From Armatimonadota bacterium (GTDB lineage Bacteria > Armatimonadota > DTGP01 > JAKQQT01): a stretch of 64,000 nucleotides of DNA. Under the pieces are notes generated by a model. It was not told where the DNA came from, did not search any database, and saw nothing but the letters and a program-made list of their open reading frames with translations. Made by a program: the position numbers and the translations under genes. Shown here in pieces: positions 17,711 to 26,660 of the stretch. The stretch's first letter is position 1. Each line of letters starts with the position of its first letter. Where the stretch lies: positions 1 through 64,000 of the forward strand of contig DASXVS010000026.1 in NCBI GenBank assembly GCA_036504095.1. Reading direction: 5' to 3'.

Positions 17711-17753
17711 GCCTGAGAACGGGCGAACCAGTAGTCGTCCGTTCTCAGGCTTT
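17711..17753. terminator. hairpin terminator between convergent genes
   Basis: GCCTGAGAACGG (17711-17722) pairs perfectly with CCGTTCTCAGGC (17739-17750), followed by TTT. It lies between the stops at 17674 and 17765 and can serve both genes. Confidence 0.75.
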
Positions 17754-17764
17754 GCTGAGATGGC

Positions 17765-20700
17765 CTACCGCAATCGAACCAACCTGTCGGCGTTATCGAG
17801 CGCGAAGAGTTGCAGCACCCCGTCCTTTTCCACGTACGCCACGTCGAGCGGCTTCTCAAGCGTCGGGTCGCCGGCGCAGACACCGATTGCCTTGACGAGT
17901 TTCGTTTGCAGGGTCAGGGCATTCGCTCCGGCGGTGTACTCCAATACCTGCTTGCCCTCGGCGTCCGAAATGGCAACCTGGAAGGGTTCACCCGGCATCT
18001 TCGCGATGGCGATGCCCAACGCGCCGTTCGTGCTCACGCTTGCGTCCGACAGCGGGACTTCCTTGACAAGATTCAGCCCCGCGCCGTCGAACGTCATCCT
18101 TCGCACGGAAGCAACGCCCGCACCGGTGCGTCCGACCACACCGAATGCGCTCGGTTCAATCGGGTCCGCTGCTATGGCCATCGGCGTGAATGCCGGATCA
18201 TCGTACTTTGCGACGTAGGCGGTGGTATCGCTCCAGACGACGACCCGGTGATTCCCGGTGTCGGCGATGGCGACGTATTCCTTCCCGGCCACGTTCAGGC
18301 ACGCCAGTCCGCCGGCGTGATCAAGTTCCCGCATCTCCGCGCGGCTTCCGGGCGAGCCCGCCGTCCGGTCCGCGGTGAAGGTGAGATTCGTCGCGCCATC
18401 GGCGAATACGCGCCCATCCGTGGTGAGGGCCAGGCCGTCCTTTGCGATAATCCGGACGTATTTGTCGCCAACGTAGATACTGTCCCCGGGGTTGAGGCGG
18501 TCCGCCATCTTCTGATCGGCCAACGTCAGCGTCTGAGTCGTTGAGCCTGTGAACGAACTGCACGAAAAGTCGTTCATCTCGCTTCGCACTTCGTAGGCTC
18601 CGGTCGCATTTGGTACGGCGATGTCGAACCCGTACGCCGGCTTCGTGTCCGATCCTGTAAGCGTCACGTAGAACCGCTTCGGGTCTTTTAGCGACTGTAC
18701 GACTTTCCGGGCCGTGTGACCGAATCGATAGTGATAGAAGAACTCCTCCGCAGGTGTCGTGCCGTCGAAGATGACCGCGAAGGGATTCGCGATTCCGGCA
18801 TTGGTTGCCACAACAAGCCGGCCATCATTCATGGCCGAAACCCCCTTGCCGTTCTTCAATCCGCAAACGGATATCCGGCGAGGGAGGCTCTCCTTCCCAT
18901 CTGCGAGACGTGTGACCTCGTAGATCGCCCGGAACCTCCCGGCGGAGTGGCCATCCGCTTCCGCCATGTCCTGGATCATAGGAGGCGTATCGCCTCCCGC
19001 CTCAAACTCGCCGAGTTTCTCCCGGATATAAGCCGGTTCCCAACTGCGGTAGAGCGCATACTTCGCTTTCGGCCCGTCTACGTCGATCGAGATACGCGCG
19101 CCGCGAACGGCGCTCACCAGTTTGAAATCGGGTTCGGGGGCGTCGGGGGCGTAGTTGGTCTTGATCGGCCAGGTCCATTCCTCGGGGTTCAACATCGCGT
19201 GGTGAAGCAGCGAGAGGCGGCTGTGAGCGTTAACGTCGCTGGCGCCGAGGATGGCCGCGTCCTGGTAGCTGCCGATCCTGACGGTGAAGATGTCAGCATT
19301 GAAGTCGGTGAGGCCGCCGTTCTGATCGCCGTAGAAATGCCGGACGCCGATCTTGTCCGGCTCACTGAGCTTGCCGAAAAAGGAACTGACGTCCCAGCAG
19401 CCAGTAGCGTCGGTCCTTCCGGCGCCAACCGCCCCGATGTGTGAATCGCTCCACCACGTGACTTCCGCGTTCGGAACAGGTTTCCCTGCGCGATCGAGTA
19501 TCTGAACCTTCACCGTCTTCGGCGCCACGGTCCACCACGCCTCTAGGCCGGCGCCGCGAGACCCCACCAGATACCGCTTCATCAGTTCGCAGGCGGCGGG
19601 GCCAATCAGCGCATGCCCGTCACCGAATAGATCGGGCCCCCAGAGGTTTGTGCGCATCTGCACGGGGGTTCCGTCCGCCATCTTGCATTCCCGCAGCCAG
19701 ACGGGCATCACGTAGTTGCCATAGAGGTCGCCGAGAGGATGGAAAAGGTGTTCAGTCTCGTGCAGTTCCGGGGAATAGCTCCAATCGTACTTCTCCCAGG
19801 TCTGGTTCTCACCCGTCCAGATATCAAGCTCTCGCCAGCCTTCCCACCACTCCTGAATCGCGTGCCAGGCGGCGAGGCGCTTAGCCTCGTCCGTTTCCGC
19901 GTCCGGAAAGCCGATCTTGTAACCATCAAAGAAGACGCGTTGGAGGACATCCTCGTTGTTTTGCGTCCGTGAACGCTCCCAAACGCATGTCTCCGCGTCT
20001 GCGAGTTTGCTCGAGAGATATTCCAGGCTGCACGGGTCGCCCAACACTGTCGGGACGCGGTCCGCCAGGGTGTTCTCACGGTGGATGGGGTGAAACGTGT
20101 GCGCGTGGAAGGCCGCCTCAACGCGGTTGTTGCGCAGCGTTCGATCCCCCGGGGCGTCGAGTTTCAGGACGAGCCAGCGTTCCCCCACCTGCTCTAGGTT
20201 GATCTTCATCCATGTGGCTTGCGGCGACATCTTGATCAGGCTGTACGGCCACTTCCCCTGGACTTTGATATGAATGTAGCTGGGATGCATCGGGTCGAAC
20301 GGCGGGATGGGCTTGCCAATTTTCACCACTCGATCGGGCTTCCGCATGGTTGCCTCGCTGGTGTCCGCATTTCGCTGTTTGGCGCCAAACCAGACGGTCA
20401 ATTTCGCACCTGCTGGGATCGGCGTCGCGCCGTTGTTCTTGATCGCAACGTCGTAGCCGAAGGTTTCACCCTTGAGGGGCCATCCGTAGTGCGGAGCCCC
20501 CTTGGTCAACGAGTAAAGCGGAAACCTCGAAGTGAAGGCGATCTCGGCATCCGGGCGTGGATCGATGCCGTGGCTCTTTCGGATGGCGGATATTGGCGTA
20601 TCTCTCACGTATCCGAACACACGGCCCACGCCGGCGCCGATGATGCCACCCCTGGTATCCAACCGGGCCGCCATCGCGAATGTCTGGTTCGCTCCACTGA

Positions 20701-21577
20701 ACCCCGGGAGCGGTTGGCCGGACATCGCCCTGCCTGTATATACCGGCCCCTGCTTCTTCTTCGTTCCGGGAAGCAAAGGAGCCGAGAAGATACTGTATGA
20801 GTCGGTTTCGGCTCCGGTCACAGCCAGCACGTCGAAGCCATCTTTCACGAAATCTGCGGAGACCGCCAGTCCGGGTTTTCCGCCACGCATCTTGGCGCTG
20901 ACCATCGGGCTAAGCTTGCCGTCGGTCAGCTTCAGGAAATCGATACGGTTCGCCGTTATCAGCCCGATCCGGTCCCTGCCCTCGCCCCAGAAGTCTCCAC
21001 AAACGAAACCGCCCGCGTTTCTGGCGACCGGGATCATTGCCTGCCGCCGCAAGATGGGGCTTCCCGGGGTACCGGTGACTCCCCAGACTTCGATCTGGCG
21101 GCCACGCGGGGACGAGGTGAGCACAAGCAACTGGTCCTTCTTCTGGCCAAGGAGGTCGCCCGCGGCTGATTGGAGCACCACCCCCTGGAGCTTTACAGAG
21201 CTTCCGCTCGACCACTTCCACGGCATCGTGCCGAACGCTTCGGGCGCCTCGGCGAAGAAGGCCCTGGTCCCGGAAGGGGCCTTTGTCAGTAGGACGGCGT
21301 ATTCCTTGCCTACGCCCCCCGGCCAGAAATCGCCTACCGACAGTCCGCCGGGAATGACGCTGTTGTATCGCGCGCCGGAATCGACCCACCGGCGAAGCCA
21401 TACCGCGTTCTTCGCCCGGAGGGGCGGCTCATACGCCGACAACCGGGCGCCCCGGGCGTCACGCTCGATGGTCACAAGATAGGGGTACCCGGAGCCCCAA
21501 TGCTGAGGGCCGGCCTGGGATGAGGCAGCGCCTGAAAGGAGGAGCAGTGCTGCCAGACTCGCTTGGGAATGCTTCAT
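17765..21577 (-). CDS. large secreted protein with M64-like zinc motif and NHL-like repeats
   Basis: A 1270-residue exported protein. Residues 1-22 are a signal peptide (M-K-H-S-Q... A-S-S-Q-A-G). About 60-330 resemble FG-GAP/VCBS-type propeller repeats (C-G-D-F-W-G-E-G-R-D-R-I-G-L). A CARDB-like beta-sandwich lies near 390-520 (A-I-K-N-N-G-A-T-P-I-P-A-G-A). Residues 606-619 read H-E-T-E-H-L-F-H-P-L-G-D-L-Y, matching the HExxHxxxxxxD-x-Y zinc pattern of M64 (IgA-peptidase-like) metalloproteases, with Glu607 as the catalytic candidate. The C-terminal ~250 residues look like NHL propeller repeats. No dockerin-like end. ATG at 21577 has GGAGAA eleven bases upstream; the open frame reaches further up but those residues look non-coding. 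Confidence 0.8.
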   Translation of the reverse strand: MKHSQASLAALLLLSGAASSQAGPQHWGSGYPYLVTIERDARGARLSAYEPPLRAKNAVWLRRWVDSGARYNSVIPGGLSVGDFWPGGVGKEYAVLLTKAPSGTRAFFAEAPEAFGTMPWKWSSGSSVKLQGVVLQSAAGDLLGQKKDQLLVLTSSPRGRQIEVWGVTGTPGSPILRRQAMIPVARNAGGFVCGDFWGEGRDRIGLITANRIDFLKLTDGKLSPMVSAKMRGGKPGLAVSADFVKDGFDVLAVTGAETDSYSIFSAPLLPGTKKKQGPVYTGRAMSGQPLPGFSGANQTFAMAARLDTRGGIIGAGVGRVFGYVRDTPISAIRKSHGIDPRPDAEIAFTSRFPLYSLTKGAPHYGWPLKGETFGYDVAIKNNGATPIPAGAKLTVWFGAKQRNADTSEATMRKPDRVVKIGKPIPPFDPMHPSYIHIKVQGKWPYSLIKMSPQATWMKINLEQVGERWLVLKLDAPGDRTLRNNRVEAAFHAHTFHPIHRENTLADRVPTVLGDPCSLEYLSSKLADAETCVWERSRTQNNEDVLQRVFFDGYKIGFPDAETDEAKRLAAWHAIQEWWEGWRELDIWTGENQTWEKYDWSYSPELHETEHLFHPLGDLYGNYVMPVWLRECKMADGTPVQMRTNLWGPDLFGDGHALIGPAACELMKRYLVGSRGAGLEAWWTVAPKTVKVQILDRAGKPVPNAEVTWWSDSHIGAVGAGRTDATGCWDVSSFFGKLSEPDKIGVRHFYGDQNGGLTDFNADIFTVRIGSYQDAAILGASDVNAHSRLSLLHHAMLNPEEWTWPIKTNYAPDAPEPDFKLVSAVRGARISIDVDGPKAKYALYRSWEPAYIREKLGEFEAGGDTPPMIQDMAEADGHSAGRFRAIYEVTRLADGKESLPRRISVCGLKNGKGVSAMNDGRLVVATNAGIANPFAVIFDGTTPAEEFFYHYRFGHTARKVVQSLKDPKRFYVTLTGSDTKPAYGFDIAVPNATGAYEVRSEMNDFSCSSFTGSTTQTLTLADQKMADRLNPGDSIYVGDKYVRIIAKDGLALTTDGRVFADGATNLTFTADRTAGSPGSRAEMRELDHAGGLACLNVAGKEYVAIADTGNHRVVVWSDTTAYVAKYDDPAFTPMAIAADPIEPSAFGVVGRTGAGVASVRRMTFDGAGLNLVKEVPLSDASVSTNGALGIAIAKMPGEPFQVAISDAEGKQVLEYTAGANALTLQTKLVKAIGVCAGDPTLEKPLDVAYVEKDGVLQLFALDNADRLVRLR

Positions 21578-21907
21578 TCGGCACATTTCTCCGTTTCTAC
21601 AACGGGCGCGGCCGCCCGTTTGCTGGATGTGGTCTACGCAGTATAATGTGAGCAGCGCTTCGGTGTTGTCGAATGGCGGCGCCGTCAGCCTCTCCCTGCC
21701 GCCAGCGGCTCCTTTGGCGATCGCTCCCGGCAGCGTTTCCCCGCGTCCCGTTCGCCCGAAGCGGGCGCGATTCCAGTCAGTATGAAAACGGCTGCGCCTT
21801 CTCCTGGCTACGTCCGGCACGCGCGCCAAAACTATCGTGATTCGGGCGACCCGTGTTGACGGTTTTGTCCAGCCGCCATACAATGCGGGGAGGAGACCGA
21901 ACCCAAA
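21578..21907. other. divergent intergenic region
   Basis: No gene is seen. It separates the leftward 1270-residue protein from the rightward GH2 gene. It contains a short palindrome (ACGGGCG-CGGC-CGCCCGT near 21602-21619), a rightward TTGCTG-16-TATAAT pair at 21620-21647, and the stronger GH2 promoter annotated separately. Confidence 0.5.
21856..21884 (+). promoter_or_regulatory. promoter of the GH2 gene
   Basis: TTGACG (21856-21861) and TACAAT (21879-21884) are exactly 17 bases apart. The expected start near 21891 leaves a short leader containing GGAGGAG before the ATG at 21908. Confidence 0.65.
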
Positions 21908-23686
21908 ATGATGACTCGAATGCTGCTGTTTCTCTGCCTGATGCTTATCGCCGGAATGGTGATGGCGCAGGTTGCCGCGGCCACATGGCACGCGGCAAAA
22001 GCTCCGCTGATGACACGCTGGGCCAAAGCCGTTTCACCGCGCAACGCTCTGCCCGAATATCCCCGTCCTCAGATGGTTCGCAAGGACTGGCTCAACCTGA
22101 ACGGCCTGTGGGAGCTTAGCATCCTCGCGGACGAACGCGGCACGGTCGCATCCAATCACCAGATACTGGTCCCCTACCCTGTGGAGTCCGCGCTGTCCGG
22201 GGTGATGGAGAGGGCGGAGCGCCTGAGGTATCATCGTACGTTTGAAATACCGCAGGCGTGGGCCGGTCAACGCGTAATCCTGCACTTCGGCGCGGTTGAT
22301 TGGCAGGCGAAGGTATCGATCAACGGTGCCATGGTGATGGAACACGAGGGCGGCTATGACGGGTTCAGCGTGGACATCACGGACCACCTTACTGCCAGCA
22401 AGCAGGACCTGGTTGTCGAGGTGTTCGATCCGTCGGATGGCGGCAATCAGCCGCGTGGCAAGCAGGTGAACAAGCCCGGCGGCATCTTCTACACCCCGTG
22501 TACCGGCATCTGGCAAACCGTATGGCTCGAACCGGTTCCGCAATCCAGCATCAGGCAGTTGATCATCACCCCGGACGTCGAAAACTCCTGCCTCCGTCTC
22601 CGTGTGCGCGTGGATGGCAGCGAAGGAGTCGTGGTTCGCGCCGTGGCGAGGGATGGCAATCGAAACGTGGGCGCCGCTGAGGGCGCTCCCGGCGAAGAGA
22701 TGAAGGTTCCCGTTCCTAACGCCAAGTTGTGGTCGCCGTCTTCGCCATTCCTGTACGGGCTTAACGTGTCCACGCGCCGGAATGGCAAGCCTGCGGACTC
22801 CGTTCGCAGTTACTTCGGCATGCGGTCGATTGATATCCGGAAGGTCAATGGCATCCCGCGTATGATGCTGAACGGCAAACCGGTATTCCAGGTAGGCCCG
22901 CTGGACCAGGGCTTCTGGCCGGACGGGATCTATACCGCTCCAACGGACGCAGCGCTGAAGTACGATATCGCGATCGCGAAGAAACTCGGATTCAATATGA
23001 TCCGCAAGCACGTCAAGGTCGAACCGGAGCGGTGGTACTACTGGTGCGACAAGATGGGCATGCTTGTCTGGCAGGACATGCCCTCAGGGGATAACAAATC
23101 GGAGGAATCCAGACGGCAGTTCGAACGGGAACTTCAGCGGATGGTTCGAGGGCGGCACAACAATCCGTGCATCATCATGTGGGTGCCCTTCAATGAAGGC
23201 TGGGGCCAGTATGATACGGAACGGATTGCGCCGTGGGTGAAATCGCTGGACCCGAGCCGCCTGGTGAACAACGCCAGCGGCTGGACCGACGCCGGTGTGG
23301 GCGATACCTTTGATACTCACAGTTACCCTGCTCCGAAATCGCCCGCGCCCGTTTGGCCGCGCGTGGCGGTTGTGGGGGAGTTCGGCGGATTGGGCCTCCC
23401 GGTGCGCAACCATACGTGGACGAAGAAGGCGTGGGGATACCAGACGCTGAAGGATCGCAACGCCCTCACGGCCGAGTACGTGGACCTCTTCCGCCAGGTT
23501 TGGGCGCTGAAGGACGATCCGGGCATCTGCGCCGTGGTGTACACTCAGACAACCGACGTCGAAACCGAGTGCAACGGCATCCTCACGTATGACCGCGCGA
23601 TCATCAAGATGGATAGCGCTGCCGTCCGCGCCGCCAACACAGGGCAGATTCCGCCGCCGCAGGTGAAGAACGAGGCGGCTCCGTAA
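21908..23686 (+). CDS. secreted glycoside hydrolase family 2 protein
   Basis: A 592-residue exported GH2 enzyme (beta-galactosidase/beta-glucuronidase/beta-mannosidase family). A signal peptide (M-M-T-R-M-L-L-F-L-C... V-M-A-Q) is followed by the sugar-binding jelly roll (W-E-L-S-I-L, H-F-G-A-V-D-W-Q-A-K-V-S-I-N-G), the Ig-like second domain, and a TIM barrel. The acid/base is Glu430 in F-N-E-G-W-G, and the nucleophile is probably Glu491 in V-V-G-E-F-G-G. Length and motifs match the short GH2 forms that lack C-terminal extra domains. Substrate unknown. The start is the first of several nearby Met codons; GGAGGAG lies somewhat far (13 bases), so Met at 21911 or 21920 cannot be excluded. It is transcribed alone. 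Confidence 0.9.
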   Translation: MMTRMLLFLCLMLIAGMVMAQVAAATWHAAKAPLMTRWAKAVSPRNALPEYPRPQMVRKDWLNLNGLWELSILADERGTVASNHQILVPYPVESALSGVMERAERLRYHRTFEIPQAWAGQRVILHFGAVDWQAKVSINGAMVMEHEGGYDGFSVDITDHLTASKQDLVVEVFDPSDGGNQPRGKQVNKPGGIFYTPCTGIWQTVWLEPVPQSSIRQLIITPDVENSCLRLRVRVDGSEGVVVRAVARDGNRNVGAAEGAPGEEMKVPVPNAKLWSPSSPFLYGLNVSTRRNGKPADSVRSYFGMRSIDIRKVNGIPRMMLNGKPVFQVGPLDQGFWPDGIYTAPTDAALKYDIAIAKKLGFNMIRKHVKVEPERWYYWCDKMGMLVWQDMPSGDNKSEESRRQFERELQRMVRGRHNNPCIIMWVPFNEGWGQYDTERIAPWVKSLDPSRLVNNASGWTDAGVGDTFDTHSYPAPKSPAPVWPRVAVVGEFGGLGLPVRNHTWTKKAWGYQTLKDRNALTAEYVDLFRQVWALKDDPGICAVVYTQTTDVETECNGILTYDRAIIKMDSAAVRAANTGQIPPPQVKNEAAP

Positions 23687-23866
23687 ACCGACAAGAAGCC
23701 GGCGGCCAAAGTCGGCGTCGTATGATCTGGCGCCGGCGGTCTAGAAGCTGTGCGGCGTGTTTGATCCAAGCCTGCGTATTATTGTCGGAAGCACCCCCGG
23801 ACGCAAAATATCTGGCAAATTTCGGAGGCGCCGGACGCCCAGTGCAACTATGCTCTCGCCATCGGC

Positions 23867-24184
23867 CTATCGCGGTGGGTATCGCCACAGGGACGTGAAT
23901 GGGCGTTCGCCGCGGGGGGTGCGAGATGCGGCCGAAAGGCCCGCCAGTGAAATTGCAGCACAGAAGGCCGTCCACGTCTGTCTGTACGGCGGTACCTGCG
24001 CCAGAACAACGAAGACACCTGCGGCAGCGAAGGTCGTAATGAATATCGAAATGGCAGCCACCACCCTGTGGGCAACTGCGGACAGCTTAAGCCACCTTAT
24101 TATGCATTGGAACTGCACTTCCTGAACGGCGCCGCCAACCAATAAGCTAACAAGCGCCGACATCACAAACCGAAGAATTGGCAT
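23867..24184 (-). CDS. small hypothetical membrane protein
   Basis: A 105-residue frame with two hydrophobic segments (F-V-M-S-A-L-V-S-L-L-V-G-G-A-V at 7-21; V-V-A-A-I-S-I-F-I-T-T-F-A-A-A-G-V-F-V-V-L at 41-61) and a basic tail. AAGGAG lies eleven bases before the ATG at 24184. It is downstream of the orphan Rhs gene in the same direction, but with a 450-base gap. Base composition here is lower in G+C than around it, as in many Rhs tip/immunity regions. A membrane immunity protein is one possibility; a chance frame is another. Confidence 0.4.
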   Translation of the reverse strand: MPILRFVMSALVSLLVGGAVQEVQFQCIIRWLKLSAVAHRVVAAISIFITTFAAAGVFVVLAQVPPYRQTWTAFCAAISLAGLSAASRTPRGERPFTSLWRYPPR

Positions 24185-24633
24185 GGCTCGGTATGCTCCT
24201 TGACTTTGTGTTTGGAATTCAGCGGAGTAGGGTGCTTCGCCACTCCTACTCGGGGACAACGGATACGCAACTAGTGCGTTATGCCCGGCGACATCCTCTA
24301 TGCCGCGAGCATTCGGGGTGTGCCCCCCGGATTTTCGGAGCCGACGGACAATCAGCAGATGCGCTAGAGATTCGGGCACGGCTTGCGCACTCCTCCAAAC
24401 ATCGCGACCTAAGTGTTCCGTCGTTGAACGATCGTATATCGTCGCAATAGGGCCGGCGTCCCCCGCCGACATCCAGCCAGAAGGACCGGCTGGCGATGGC
24501 GGGGGGGGCGACGAAGACGCCGGCGCTACCGCAGAAAACCACGAGGTTTATCCGATTGGCCACCTAGGTTCGCTAGATGGAAAGCTCTTTGGCTATTCGT
24601 AAAGGGCAATCCCACTGCGGGTTGCGCATTTGA
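24185..24633. other. low-coding stretch, no confident gene
   Basis: Several short frames exist on both strands, none with a family match I recognise. A G-run near 24500 could be a frameshift site in a decayed gene. Its place directly after an Rhs tip suggests remnants of an immunity or displaced-tip region. Confidence 0.4.
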
Positions 24634-26268
24634 TCAGTTTTCAGGAATCGTTTTCCCCTCCCGGCGCCAGATCTCGTCGTGCAAACGCGAGGGCTCGAAC
24701 GAACCTGGATCAACGAACCGTACTGGGCCTATGCTCACGCAGATTATCCAGCTAATGGGGCCACCGGCGTATTGGTTTGGACGGACAAGGCCGCCACCAC
24801 CCGCCAACACACCAACTGCAACAGCGCCAGCTCTTGCCCCACCGACAAAGCTGCCAAAATAAGCGCCTGTACCTAGATCAGATATCTGTAAGAATCGCCA
24901 CGCCGGATCATTATCAGGGTCCATTAGCCAATTCAGGCAGTCAAGAAAGCCCATGCGCTGCACCGTCGCAAGCCCCAGTGGGTCATCGTTCATTGCCGGG
25001 TTGGCATCGCAATAGAGGTACCGGTTGAAGGACAAGGGGTCAGACCTGATTCCCACAATCGGGTCTTCTTGAAGCCACCGGCCGGTTCCCGCGTCGTACG
25101 TTCTTGCGCCGGCGGTGTAGAAGGTGTGCTGCGTATTGGTTGTCGTGCCAGGAATCTCACCGAGGTAATGATAGCCCGGCATGCCGCGGTAGCGCAGCGG
25201 GTTGGAGATGGGCATTGCCGCCTGATTCTCGAACGAGCTTGGCAGTAGGTTGCCGAAGGCGTCGTAAATGTACTGGGCAACCGGTGTGTTGTTGTTCGCG
25301 CCGTCCACCAGCCCCACCACGTTGCCGTGAGTGTCTTCCAAGTACCAGTAGACATGGCTGCTGGTGGCGGTGGTTTGTTTTTGGGAGAGCAGCATGCCGC
25401 CCGCCCACTGGTAGGCTACGGCGTTGGAGGTGCCGGATCGGGTTTCGTACGCCAGATGCGAACCATCGTAGAACAGATGGTCAACGTGGCCGGCGGCATC
25501 CGTCTTTGTGACAAGGCGCCCAAGGCCATCATAGACGAAACTTCCTGTTGGGCCGTAGGTCCCTCCGTATTCATCGATAGCGGTTAGTTGGTTGGCCGGG
25601 GAATACGAGAACCAGTACAGGTTGCCCCCTGGAGATGGGTCATTGTACTGCATAATGTACTCCAGATTGCCGGCGGATTCGTAGGAGAATGCGTCGTCGA
25701 TCGTGCCGGTGTCCCAGACCTCGTAGAGTTGGTTCAGGCCGATCGTGTCGTAGGAGTACGTGAATGTGTTCGACGCGGTATCGACCTGTGTGCGGTTGCC
25801 TACATCGTCGAGCGTGTAAGCGTAGTCGTAGTTGTCACCGGAAGTTCCGGTCATCGATTCCCCAACTGTCCTGTAGAGCCCATCAGACGGGTAACCGGTA
25901 CCACTGTCGTCAAAGATGTGATTCCGTACTACCGCCTCGGAACCAACCTTATCGGGACCGGTCAATACCATGTCCGGCAGGGCGGTAAGGTCATTAGTCG
26001 CGGGCCAGTCTGCTTCATCCAGCAGCACATCGGTACCGCTTACGTACTGCCAACCGGCGGACGCATTGTTAGTCCCTAGTTGGTTGACGTGATTCATGTA
26101 CGGCATGGCTACCGTGTCCAACTCCCCGCAACTGCAAGCATAGTTGAAGGACACCTGCTGGTTTGTCAGCCAGGGGCCTTCCACGGTAACTGCCTTTCTC
26201 GACGACACACAAAAAGTGTGAATGACGCCAACAACGGTCTGGCTCGAACCGTAGCTCTTTCGCACCAA
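24634..26268 (-). CDS. orphan Rhs/YD-repeat protein, probably 5'-truncated
   Basis: A 544-residue frame with YD repeats from about 130 (Y-D-Y-A-Y-T-L-D-D-V-G-N-R-T, F-V-Y-D-G-L-G-R-L-V-T-K-T-D-A-A-G). The Rhs core end around 380-435 is G-A-R-T-Y-D-A-G-T-G-R-W-L-Q-E-D-P-I-V-G and D-P-L-G-L. The remaining ~110 residues are the variable tip, with a Gly/Ala-rich segment (G-A-R-A-G-A-V-A-V-G-V-L-A-G-G-G-G) that could cross a membrane. The effector activity is not recognised. The frame opens with TTG-GTG without a ribosome site, and full Rhs proteins are far longer, so the 5' part is probably lost. The break adjoins a truncated arsR copy. The tip lies in lower-G+C DNA, consistent with exchange. Confidence 0.75.
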   Translation of the reverse strand: MVRKSYGSSQTVVGVIHTFCVSSRKAVTVEGPWLTNQQVSFNYACSCGELDTVAMPYMNHVNQLGTNNASAGWQYVSGTDVLLDEADWPATNDLTALPDMVLTGPDKVGSEAVVRNHIFDDSGTGYPSDGLYRTVGESMTGTSGDNYDYAYTLDDVGNRTQVDTASNTFTYSYDTIGLNQLYEVWDTGTIDDAFSYESAGNLEYIMQYNDPSPGGNLYWFSYSPANQLTAIDEYGGTYGPTGSFVYDGLGRLVTKTDAAGHVDHLFYDGSHLAYETRSGTSNAVAYQWAGGMLLSQKQTTATSSHVYWYLEDTHGNVVGLVDGANNNTPVAQYIYDAFGNLLPSSFENQAAMPISNPLRYRGMPGYHYLGEIPGTTTNTQHTFYTAGARTYDAGTGRWLQEDPIVGIRSDPLSFNRYLYCDANPAMNDDPLGLATVQRMGFLDCLNWLMDPDNDPAWRFLQISDLGTGAYFGSFVGGARAGAVAVGVLAGGGGLVRPNQYAGGPISWIICVSIGPVRFVDPGSFEPSRLHDEIWRREGKTIPEN

Positions 26269-26406
26269 ATATAAACTACCACCGATTTATCAACCAGGTC
26301 AATGGACAATTGGATTTATTTCGAGTTGGACGGGGCGCCTTCGCCGCGAGAATCTTCCCATGTTTTCCCCATGGTTGACAGAAGCATGATTCAGATAACC
26401 CGGCCT

Positions 26407-26534
26407 TGATCCCCATGGACGCCCTGACCACGGTGACGTTGATGCTGCGGGCGGTGGGCCACCCCATCCGGCTGCGGATCCTCGATTATCTGCGTAATGA
26501 AGGCGAGGCGCGTACGGTGAGCCAGATAGAGGCA
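26407..26534 (+). pseudogene. truncated copy of the arsR gene 5' part
   Basis: 128 bases match 28063-28190 of the intact ArsR-family gene with only a handful of differences, encoding M-D-A-L-T-T-V-T through S-Q-I-E. Similarity stops abruptly inside the recognition region, so no complete winged helix is made. Just upstream, GGTTGACAGAA is shared with the intact promoter, but the -10 box and the first codons are not. Same orientation, about 1.66 kb apart, flanking the Rex-like gene: a partial segmental duplication. Confidence 0.85.
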
Positions 26535-26660
26535 GACGAGCGGCGGGCAGTACATCGACGTTGGAATCATCGGCATCGAGCCGCCGAAGTAGCGGCCGCG
26601 CATCTCGTCCGGCGTGAGGCAATGGGGTACGTCAGCGTGCCCCATTTACTTCGTTTGGCG

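Noticed and set aside
24279-24563. 94-codon minus-strand frame with a hydrophobic start
   Set aside because: GTG start without a usable ribosome site, and a product that becomes compositionally random after 30 residues; kept only as part of the low-coding region.
26391-26645. 84-codon minus-strand frame over the truncated arsR copy
   Set aside because: It crosses the duplication breakpoint and overlaps the arsR fragment; no ribosome site, and no family was recognised.
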